From: Onchocerca volvulus
Lineage: Eukaryota > Nematoda > Chromadorea > Rhabditida > Onchocercidae
DNA: 64,000 nt
Assembly: GCA_000499405.2 (NCBI GenBank)
Contig: HG738139.1
Span: 132,564-196,563 of the forward strand
Reading direction: 5' to 3'
Shown: positions 31,728 to 42,064 of the stretch, in pieces
Layout of the letters: each line of letters begins with the position of its first letter
Position numbering within the stretch: the stretch's first letter is position 1
The notes under the pieces: generated by a model
The model's database searches: none
The model's input: the letters and a program-made list of their open reading frames with translations, nothing else
Told to the model about the DNA's origin: nothing
Program-made: the position numbers and the translations under genes

Positions 31728-34247
31728 TTATATCGTTTCGAAATTTACGGCATAATTATTGAAAGTGCATGAAACAACAACGGAAGTCTCTGGTGAGAAA
31801 TCCGCATCATATAACAGTTTTTCACCCAGTTTATCGTTTGTCTGAAGAGTATTAAAATTTTCTTTTTCGATCATTATCCAACTACCGTACATACAAGAAA
31901 CAATATAGGAATTTTCATCAGCAGTACGTATGCTCCATGCACTACCATTCATCTGAAAATGAATTGGTGTTTTTTGTTTGTCAATTGTATAGAATTACTT
32001 CTTTCATTTCTAAATATTTATTTTTCTTTAAGATTCACAATATAACTGAAATGAATTTTAAAATTTGAAATTGAAATAATTTGCCGGAATAATTCTACAA
32101 TTCAATGAAACTGCACAATTTGATATTCAAATTTTCTTTGGATGACACCTTTTTGCATGCAACTAAGTCAAAGAATTCCGAAATTTTTTTACCAAAAAAG
32201 ATTTTTAAATATGCAAAATTTGAATTTCTAATGCAAGGATTAAATAGTAGAGAATTTTAGATTACGAAATACAATCTCTAATCAGCCATATTTTAAGGAC
32301 AAATTTGCAAATGTACATTATGCTTAATAATGCTGGAAAGAGAAATGGTTTTGAGAAATAGACCTTTCTGTCAAAAATGCATTGGACGAAATTTCTGAGA
32401 TCAATACGGCGTATGTGATCATCATAGGAACCACTGATAATGTATTTCGAATTTTCCCTATGAAGAGAAATGACGCCGCATTGATGTGTCTTGTTAACAT
32501 TAATTGGTTGTTTTGTATCTGACCGCAGATCCCATAGTTTTAATAAATTATCTTCACCACCCGATAGGACGCAATTGGTATCGAGCCATATCGTTGTCCA
32601 AACTTCACACGGTTCATAAGTATATGGTGAAGTATGTCCCAGAAATGAAGAAGATATGTTTCCTGAAAATAGAAAATTAGGGAAAAATTGAAATTTATGA
32701 AAAACTTGAAAATAAATGGACGGGTACTGATATCGCTTGACCATATGTGAAGATTGTTAGGAAAAATAAATTACTTGTTCAAAGAAAACTTGAGTATTTT
32801 TCTGCAGTTTCTTGACTTTAAATAATAGATTTTGATGGATAAAGAAGATAATAAGCTGTTCTCTCTTGCATATTATTGATATATGAAATGTTTTCTATTT
32901 CGTAGTTTGAAAAACAGCCTAGACAATATTCAAAATCAAAACGGGATAGCCGTTCATCTAGCAATTCACAATTCTTTTAATTCTTTACTTGTATTTTCGG
33001 GCTTTCAATAAAATACTGATTAAGTGACTAAGATAACAATCGTTTCGTAATAATTATCATTGCTGAAGTCTTACTATGAAGTGGTTATCATTACAATGTT
33101 GGAAATCAAACTGTTATTTTTTTTGGTCCATAATAAAATGTTCTTCCAGAGAAACAAACCAACGCAGGTCACTTTTTAGAAGCTAGTCTCGAGTATGCCT
33201 TCAATGACCCATTCTTCGACAAACAATGGTTACATCTGGCAGTTCTAGCAGAACGATAAGCAAAACTCATCAGTTCATAATGACCGGAATATTTAATCAG
33301 CAATCTATGCGAATTTGAATCCAAAATTTCTCTTAGCATCTATTGCTGTCACTTGAACCAATTAATTTAATAGGAATCTAATCAGAAATCCATATCGACA
33401 TGCTACATTGCTTAGATTAATTATGACTCCAAATAACAACACACTTAGTAACATACTTCCGGTTTTGTGCTGAAGCATGATAGAATATATAATTCTTTAA
33501 AAAAATCAGTCTCCCAGCATGGAAACTGTTTCCTTTTTATGGTTTCTTTCTTATACTGTTATTATTTTATATTAGATATACTATATTGATATATTATATA
33601 TTATATTGTCACAATTAAAACATGTGCCACTAAATGTTTTTTGTTGCAGTCTGCACTTTTACGGTTGAAGATGAAATTTAATGTAATGATACTTTCAGAT
33701 GTTTTTCTACATATCATTAAAAGTATTTTCGTCCTTGAAAAATAATTCATGCTTGGTGATTAAGCGCAGATATCCAGTCATAACGAAGAATTTTAAACTT
33801 AGTCAAATTGGAAAAATGCTATTCTAACTTTTACAGCTTCAAGATTTAAACTTCAATTCAAAAAATACCTGTTTCTAAATTGATAATATGCACCGTTCCA
33901 TAAACATCGGAGCAGAGTGCGGAATTTTCGCAAACTGAAATCGAAAGCAGAGTCCTTTTTTCGGTCACTGGCAAAATATGCACAATGTCCAAATCACTGC
34001 CGACTACACCAATGGATCCGGTTGTTAAAGTAGAAATGATGTGTCCATCAGGTTGTAGAGCAAAACGAAAAACTCCGCCAGGTAAAGCGATTAGTTTTTC
34101 CACTTTGTTTCCGCGCAATTTATATATGCTACCGGAATGAATACCATCATTCAGCTGATAAGTTGCAACAATGGATTTCAAGGATTTCTTTTCTATGAAT
34201 TCGAGAGCAGCGGGTTTTTCATGGAGGACAAGTGAGTAAAACTGCAT
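31728..34247 (-). CDS. DPH7: Diphthamide biosynthesis protein 7 (DPH7/WDR85)
   Basis: WD40 methylesterase acting on methylated diphthine on elongation factor 2, before the final amidation step. Three exons: 34247-33869, 32662-32364 and 31952-31728, giving 300 aa, shorter than human DPH7 (about 450). Recognisable blocks in order: VATYQLNDG near the start, the GGVFRFALQPDG strand, WTTIWLDTNCVLSGGEDNLL, LWDLRS, HQCGVISLHRENSKYIISGSYDDHI, GSAWSIR and LLYDADFSP. At least four WD-type blades are visible, and the family's blade with GSYD-H is present. It starts 81 bases after the stop of the CDK2AP homologue, with a TTTCCAG acceptor in the gap, so the two are probably cotranscribed. The short length may be natural in nematodes. 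Confidence 0.9.
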
Positions 34248-34280
34248 GATTCAGAATTTTTAAAGCCGGAATCCCAAAAT

Positions 34281-34282
34281 CT
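34281..34282 (-). promoter_or_regulatory. Likely operon-internal SL acceptor before DPH7
   Basis: AATTTCCAG on the minus strand lies 46 bases after the CDK2AP stop codon and 34 bases before the DPH7 ATG. This spacing fits a nematode operon intercistronic region. Confidence 0.55.
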
Positions 34283-34328
34283 GGAAATTTACTTTGAAAA
34301 TCAGTAAATTTCCACAGTTTGCAATAAA

Positions 34329-35035
34329 TTATTGCTGTCTTGCACTTCGATCAGTCTCTATTAGACATTCTCGTACAAGAATCCGAGCACGAATAATATT
34401 TCGTTTTAAACGTTCCGAACAAATTTTATTGTTTGTATACGATGGCCGAATGTCCTTCCCTAGTTCTTCGATCACCTGTAAAAATTTAATTCAGTGTTTG
34501 GTCCATCTCACAGCGCCAGTTCTGCTTATCAAAAATTGTCCATCTGAAGCACAAATTCAATATCTACATTTCATTCAAGGAAGCGAGAGTCATACTCATT
34601 GAAAGTTTAATAATAGATTGAAAACGTTGCGTCTCACAATCCCTTCAATTAATTGAAATTTTATGTGATCCTAAGCTTCATTCACTTCATATACAAAAAG
34701 AAATTGATATTGGATGAAGACAACAAACACTTTCATCATATATTCATAGGTTATAGGAAAGAGAAAAAAAATTAGTTTATTTTGGATGATAATGAAATAA
34801 TTAAATACTAATAGTGCAAAGTAATCTCAAACAATTTGTCAAAAAAGAAATAATCAAAATTACAAATCGGAATATAGAAATTCGAATGGCAACAACTAAC
34901 ACTCAATAACTGGGTGTATTTCGATGCTCCTGATACTTGAGCAGCTGGGACTGAGTATTGAGGAAGCGTTGCTGTAGCTGAGGACTGATTAGAAGTTAAC
35001 TGTTGTATAGTATGTCCACTAATTTCACCAGACAT
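34329..35035 (-). CDS. CDK2AP1: CDK2AP1/2 (DOC-1) family protein
   Basis: Member of the DOC-1 family, NuRD chromatin-remodelling subunits in animals. Two exons (35035-34901 and 34475-34329) join in phase 0. The family core is plain: SKYTQLLS then [37 protein letters not shown] and ETDRSARQQ, parallel to SKYAELLA...ERNARS in human CDK2AP1. Using the ATG at 35035 the protein is 93 aa (human 115). The frame stays open upstream to a TTTTCAG at 35110-35109, so a longer N-terminus from another exon is possible; a second acceptor lies at 35087-35086. It sits immediately upstream of DPH7 in a probable operon. Confidence 0.88.
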
Positions 35036-35265
35036 AACACTCGGCACCAATCGAATGACTGACAATGATTCTGAAGCAATACTATCTGAAAAGCTTACTG
35101 ATGACTGGCTGAAAACAATAAGTGTCACCAAATTTCACATCCCACAAATATAAATGACATCGTCCGACATAAATATTAAATTGTGAAAAGTGGCCGGTTA
35201 CCCAACCAATATATCACAAACAATCCTTCCAAATAGTAGAACCAAACAATAAAACCTAAAAGTCC

Positions 35266-35496
35266 CTATGGCAAACCGGACCACCCGATGATCAAGATAA
35301 GAAAACAATAAAATATGCGGAAAGTCATTGCAAGGCTGTTGCATGCTACGGGGCATGAAGTGCAAAAAGTACTATCTGGGACAATAAATGGATGTGGAGC
35401 CGCTGAAATGGTGATTTTGTGATATGTCCTCTGGGGAATTATTATCATTCCTGAGAGTTTTCTTCGAGCACCGGGAAACTGTTTATACGAAAACAC
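35266..35496 (-). other. Possible small membrane-protein reading frame (uncertain)
   Basis: An open frame of 76 codons with ATG at 35496 has a basic N-terminus, a Cys-containing middle (STFCTSCPVAC) and a hydrophobic end (IFYCFLILIIG), then TAG. The same frame continues hydrophobic for about 30 codons past the TAG (LLGFIVWFYYLEGLFVIYWL). It could be an upstream member of the CDK2AP-DPH7 cluster, a decayed gene, or chance. No family is recognised. Confidence 0.25.
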
Positions 35497-36015
35497 TATA
35501 TTTTTAAATCCTGATGCCGTTATTTGAGTATGGAATTGATGGAATACCTCATCATGTTCTTATGATTCATTTCAAAACTGTGTTAGTCCCAACATTAATT
35601 AAATTAATTTTTAATTGGCGTTAATCGTAGTATTGAGTTTAAGGATCGAAATAAATTTGTCTTTTTTTCACAAAATTGTTATGTTATCCGAGATTTATAC
35701 CTTTTTTGATCCATTTCAACAGCTCATATATGACACACTTCTGTATCAAATTTGAACCTTGAATTTTTATCCTTTAATTCTGATTTGGAAACGTTTGTAA
35801 AATCTAATTTGAATCATCTGTTTATCGATTGCCTTCGATGTAATTTTAGCTTTTAATTTTTCCACCAGATTATTTCAACTTTTTTCCGGAATTTTACTGA
35901 TAGTTTAAAGCTGCTCAAATTCCAACAAGACCTCTGTTCAGAACGATTTGCATGTATGTGAGAAAATAATAAAAAAATACTTTTAATCATTTAATATATT
36001 TCCTGATGATTTTTC

Positions 36016-36017
36016 AG
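36016..36017 (+). promoter_or_regulatory. Probable SL acceptor for the copper chaperone
   Basis: ATTTTTCAG ends at 36017, 47 bases before the ATG at 36065. The interval back to the divergent CDK2AP gene has no other convincing exon. Confidence 0.5.
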
Positions 36018-36064
36018 TATTAGTTTGGTGGCACTTTATATTTCGGTTTGAAGAATACTGCTAA

Positions 36065-36872
36065 ATGTCTAACGTGAGATTTTACATTTTATTTTATCGA
36101 AAATTTCAAATGTTCATATTTACGGACAGTCCGAATTTCATATTCCGGAAAACATTCGTCATTCGGTTCGATCTAATCCAAGGGAGATATCATTCCGAAT
36201 TGATTAATGTTGCTTACCCTGTATAGGTTCTTGCCGAGATCCGTTGAGAAATCTGGACAGCATCTTGGTCGGCAGACTTTGAAAGAATCGAAAGTTTTTT
36301 TTAAGCCTTCCTCTACTATAGCTATTCCGAGATTGAGCAAGAATGACTCGGTATTACAGATTATATTATTAATGTTAAGCTATTTGCTAAATCTAATTAT
36401 TGAATTCGACTGAATTTCAGACATACACATTTGAATTAGACATGACCTGTGAGGGGTGCGCAAATGCAGCAAGGAAAGTATTGTCGAAGCTTGAGAGTAT
36501 GTCATTCCTCATAAGTTTCAAGAGAGTTTTTATTCGCTTTTCCTTTCCTGCCCGACTGCAAATACGTCATCGGTAAACTGATCCTCAAACGAATTGATAC
36601 CATTAGAATTACGAATACCAAACACTATTCTTCAGTGTTATCTAGTATTTTTGGCGAAATATCGAAAATGCGGGTCTACATTCTGAACAAGAAGTGTTTC
36701 TTTTTTAAAATTTCATTTTTCTTCTTAATTTTTGACTTTTATTGCAGCCGATATATCAGATGTACAAATAGATGTATCGACCAAACGAGTCGTTGTAACA
36801 ACCACATTACCTGCTGATTTGATACTTGCAATATTGCAGAAAACTGGTAAAAAATGCCAGCAGATTTGTTAA
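36065..36872 (+). CDS. cuc-1: ATX1/ATOX1 copper chaperone
   Basis: Small cytosolic chaperone that delivers Cu(I) to the secretory-pathway copper ATPase. Three exons: 36065-36073 (only Met-Ser-Asn), 36421-36496 and 36748-36872, giving 69 aa (human ATOX1 68). The HMA domain fills the protein: metal-binding MTCEGC at residues 11-16, then NAARKVLSKLE, the beta strand TKRVVVTTT, and a C-terminal LQKTGKK with the lysine typical of ATOX1. The C-terminus ends CQQIC, adding two cysteines beyond the human protein. The 9-base first coding exon is inferred because ATGTCTAAC is followed by GTGAGA and joins in phase 0; no other nearby ATG gives the expected N-terminus. AATAAA occurs at 36933-36938. Confidence 0.9.
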
Positions 36873-37496
36873 GAGGCGCACATCCACTATTTGAAGCTTC
36901 ATTTAAAAAATTTTAACACTTCCTTCTGTCAAAATAAACAAAGACAAAGATAAACGAAGTTTCCAGAATAAAAGCAAAGTTTATTGAAGCACATAATTTT
37001 CCTGGGAAACCTTTTTACATCACCATGCAAGGTTTCGAATTTTCAATCATTTCACCGGTTTCTTCCACGCCAAATCTTTATCCTTTTTCGAATTCTCAGT
37101 ATGAAATTTTATTTCGGTTTTCACAGCTAATTATTTTGTGATATTATTTTTAAACTTTTCTAGTTATCTGAATTCTTCTGTCTATCATTGTTCTTATTTC
37201 ACTTCACTTTTTTATATCTGTCATCAGTTCGATTAACACTGAATTTGATTATCATTTATCTGCTATTTATTCCATGCATTTATTCGGCACTTAATTGGTC
37301 TGTATTTGCTCATTAATTTGATTGCTGTTGCAATATATTATTTATTGATATTAATGGAACAATGAGTTTCCTCTTTCTTTTTCTTTCTATCCAAATTTAT
37401 ATTTTTATATTATTGCTTGACTTAACCATAGGATAAAATGCTGAATTTAATTACAATTGGACACATTCAATTGAAGTTTTATTTCAACATCAGTCT
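36873..37496. other. Convergent 3' region between ATOX1 and UTP25
   Basis: Contains plus-strand AATAAA signals at 36933-36938 and near 36966, and a minus-strand AATAAA (TTTATT at 37478-37483) 14 bases past the UTP25 stop. No gene is seen in between. Confidence 0.6.
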
Positions 37497-40400
37497 TTAT
37501 CGACTTACCAAAACATGCGTTGTTTTTGTGGAAGACATTATCTGCCGTATGCAGTTATCACCAAATATGTGAGTCATACGGAGGAAATCAAACTTTGTAT
37601 ATAGCAAACGAACATGAGCATAATTGCAGTCCACCTGATTGATCATTTCGTGATAAAATCTGGGTTGTGCCGGAGATTGATAAAAAGTGAGCGATTTGAT
37701 ACCCTGAATTATAAAAGAAAAATAGAATTTCAAAACTGAAAGCGATTAATTTTGGGACAGGAAATGCTGCTGAGTAATGTTAGGAACATTTCCATGTAGG
37801 AATTTTTTGCATTCCAGTCATTCTTTCTCTTCCGAAATAAAAACATAAAACATGATACAGACTTCATTATTACCTTAATACTGTAACGTCGATAAAAATG
37901 AAATCGTTCTGTTATAAGCATAAATTTCTTTTCCTTTTTATAGAATAACTCCCGCGCTTTCGCTACCTACAAAATTTTGATTGTATTTTAGAAATAATAT
38001 CCAAAGAACCCAATTCTTTGAAGAAAACATTAAGATGCTCTTCTGCAAGTAGAAGTAGAAGCATCCATAGAATTGTTTCATGAATTAATAACTGCGGGCC
38101 GAAGACGATTATTTGTTAACTTCTCAGGCGAAGGCAGAAGCAATAATAAAGCCACTTCTATCGCCAACTGACTTATCAGTAAAGGATAACGAGAATATAC
38201 TAAAATTAAATGAAAACATTATATTATAATCGTACACTTTTTCCTCACTATTTAGTATTTACTTTCTCTGAAAAAGAGGCGAAGAGAAAGCTTAATAGCA
38301 TGAACCAACCTTTCCCTCTTTTGCATATTCATGAAGCTGGACGAAACTTTCATTCTCATTCTTCAGATAATTCCTGATTCTCACGAAATCAAAATATGAT
38401 GGGATAAAAATAACCGTACCCAATTCACATTTGGGCAGAATTTTTTCCTGGAAAATCATTAATCATTATTTCGAAAGCAGAACCAATTTTGCTTCATTTC
38501 TGTCATGTGTATGTATGTATATATCAACGTATACGTGCATTTAAAGATTGAAATTTTCCTTCACTAAAACGTTGAAATCTGCTAATTTTCGAAAATTGGC
38601 ACCAAAATTTTTGGATTAAATATCTCTGAGCACAAGCACCTTGAAAAATTTGAATCGAATATCAGATTGATTTTCTGCCACATCAACGTCGATTCGCTGT
38701 AACTCCTGACAGTACGGAATTTCTATCTGAAATTGCCAAAATTTCTGGTAAAGATATCGATTAAAATGACTAGTTCGAGATTTGATGTTTTATTCTGTAT
38801 ATTTTGATCAAAATTGTGACACCGGAAACTTCATTTCAACGAGAAAAATCTTCCTTATATCCACACTAATCTGTAGATCAATTGGCAAAAATGCTAATAC
38901 CAAAAAACAAATCAAAATTAGATATCAAAATTAGAAAAAGGAATTAAAAAGATAAAAGTTCAGTCAGTAAGCTGATAAATTAATTTCATTGTTGCTTTAA
39001 AAGTTTTGGGTATTCATTAAGTTTAAATAATGCTCTCAACTTTAGTTCATTTCTATATAAGAAACGGAAATAAAGAAAAACAAAAGAATACGTTATTCAG
39101 CAATCCTTGACTTGATGTAAGTAATTTGACAAATCCAGCAAAATTTTTACAATAAAGAACAAATAATGCGTCACATTCTGCATGATGTTTTTCCGATATC
39201 AACACTGTTTGTCTAAAAAATTAATTTATTCATTATTTTAATCAATTTCACTGAATAATACACCATAAATATATTATTTGAATGCTTTAGAAAGAAAAAA
39301 AAAACTTATAAAATCAAACCTATACAATCTGGAATATTGTTCGAGGCTCCAACGTCGAACTCGTGATATATCAGCCGTGAATTTCTTTGGTTGTATATGT
39401 AAACTGCTAATAATATTTAACAAATGTTCCCAATTTTGCATCAGCAATATATCAGCCTAAATTTTTTTTGATTTTTCTTCTTTAAATGACACAAATTCTG
39501 AGCAAGAAAACTTGGAAGTCTTCAATATTCACATTCAATATTTGGTATTTTACTGAATGAAGATTTTGATAATTATTAAAACTTTTGCTATGATACTATT
39601 CATTCCACTAATCTCTCTTTATCCATAGAAAATTGAAGAAGCAACAAAAACTTTATAAAGTACCAAGTATATGCATTTCAAATCCTTTAAAAAAATAAAT
39701 CTACCTTATCAATGATTAACACTTCTATAGAAGCCAAAAAATCCGTTTCTCGTTCCGAGTTATTTCCATCATTTTCACCTATAATCATCCGTAATCCCAA
39801 CGGTGAAGCAATTAAAATATCCGATTCATCAAATGCCGTATAAAGTTTCAAACTTTTTTTAGCAAGTGCAACTCCAATCCGAAAGCAGTCATCAGTATTT
39901 CCACTCATAAGTTCCCGGTAATCAACCGAGACCTGAAAATATTTCAATTAATAAATAATCAGTATATAAAAAAATAAGATAAACGAAACATATAAGCAAA
40001 CAAGGAAAAGAATACCTATTGATAAAAAAAAAAAAAAAAAAGAAAAAAATGTGACATGATTAAGGCCACTAAATGGAAATGGTTAAAAAATGAAAAATTT
40101 TATGATACTGGTGAAGATTTTTTGAAAGTCATACTTTTCTTTTTTCTGAAATTCTGAATCCCGTATCACCAAATTCTGTTTTAAAACGCCGGTAATTTGA
40201 AATAAACGGTTTGTCTGAATCACCAAAAATTAGCATTCGAAAATTTTCAATAATTGGAAAGACATTTTTTTTCATTGGACAAATAATCAGCACTTTCGGC
40301 CGAGATAATCCTTGGTCACGCGTCTTTTCGATATCATTCTCCGTTAGTGTCCCCTAAATTTGAAATTCAAACTCGGAAAAATATTGATTAATTACAAAAC

Positions 40401-41365
40401 AAAATAAATAAATGCCCATTTTCCTCTCCTTCCGTGGCATCTGAATTAATTCTCGACACAATTAAAATCCTTGCAGGAATGTTCTGAGATCGTTTTAAAC
40501 ACATGAGATCAGATCAAGAGAATATGGTACAACCTTATGATTGGCTGATGAAATGAAAAAAGACTTTCTTATCATTATATTGTAGAATAACGAAAATACT
40601 GAGAGTTAGCAAATGAGTGATTAAAAACAGCAAATTAATTATAGAGTAAAAAAAAATATCCACCTTTTCACGACGCTCTTGCAAATACTGCTTATTCTTT
40701 ATTACCATATTTCGTGTTTGCGTAACATGATTGATAGTATGTAAGCAATACAACGGCTAAATTATTTTCAATCTTATGTTTAGAATTCTGATTTAAATTT
40801 CTAAGTTCAAAAAATAAAAATTAGATTTTTCCTCTCAATTCATCATTTGCATTTATTTGACAAAATGATGAATAATGAAAACAATGAAAGAAACAGTACT
40901 GTACAATCGATTTGTAATTCTGATGCATAAAAATCGATATATTTGCCAATAATAGTATATAGTGATAATTGTGCGCTGCTCATCGGACTTCCATTAAGAA
41001 TTTCAAAATTTTTCATCAACTTCGAATTTAAACCAAAATTTTCAATCTTCTCTTGTTTCAGAGTATTATCTTGCAGCTTAGAATAGCACTGCTGGAATAA
41101 ACCTATCCCAATATTCTCCTGTAAAAAAAGTATTGCACAAGATAATTTATGATCATTCTCATAAAACTGAATTTCAAAAAATAAATTGTTGGCAAAGACT
41201 AACCAAAACAATACGCTTCGGTTCATTCTCTACATTGATTGATGCTAATAGTGTAGCTGCAATAGCTGGATCTAAAATTTCCTCAAAATGTTGCTGGAAA
41301 TAATTTGAAACATTATCCTCATCGATCTCAAACGCTTCCCGAAATTTCCGCTTCCCTTTGATCAT
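37497..41365 (-). CDS. UTP25: U3 snoRNP-associated protein UTP25 (DEF/DIEXF)
   Basis: Nucleolar SSU-processome factor for early 18S rRNA processing. Eleven exons: 41365-41204, 41118-40900, 40756-40664, 40353-40135, 39932-39705, 39456-39320, 39212-39092, 38726-38640, 38447-38310, 37966-37874 and 37703-37497, giving 567 aa. Blocks in order: [48 protein letters not shown]-like [85 protein letters not shown] and FYHEMI. It has a helicase-like fold but lacks GKT and DEAD motifs, as known for UTP25. The acidic N-terminal extension of vertebrate proteins is much reduced. The donor of exon 7 (39092) is the least certain edge. A probable SL acceptor (TTTCCAG) lies at 41388-41387. Confidence 0.92.
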
Positions 41366-42064
41366 CGCTTCTTTTCAATATAATAACTGGAAATTGATAA
41401 TGAGATCCGTGAAATTCTTGAATTGTTGCAAGAAATGCAAAAGTTCGAAGTATTGCTGACAAGATAACATAGATCGCATTATTATACAAGTTAAAAAAAA
41501 TGTCAGAATTCATCTTACTGAAAAAAATCAAATTTCATTTAACAGCAGCAACATACATACCATAAATATTTTTGAGTTCGCATTACAGAAACTAAATAAT
41601 TTCTTATCTCCAAGATCAGCATAATTTCAAAACAAACGAAATAAGAAACGGAAAATAATTGGAAATCCAGAAAACTAGTCCTTTTTTGAAAAGATTTTCT
41701 CCTTAAATAATCAATTGATTTTTTGCATTTTCATCTTCTTCACTAGCTTATCCTTTCCTTACACTGATAATTTACATGAGCAATCGAATTCAAGATAACA
41801 GGATGTGTGAAAGAAATAAAAGGAGTAAAGTAAATTAATGAGGGCAGTTATATTAACTTCGTAACAACAATCACATATTCCGGAATATATAATATGAAGA
41901 AATACGTTGTAACAGACAAGAAACTCACTGAAATGGTAAAAATATTTATTTGAGAAAAACGAAATTTGAAACGAAAAAATGGCAACGACAGATACAACAG
42001 AATAAAACACAATGCTAGTTTACATGAAACATTCTATTACCAAAGATACATTCTATTACAATCA

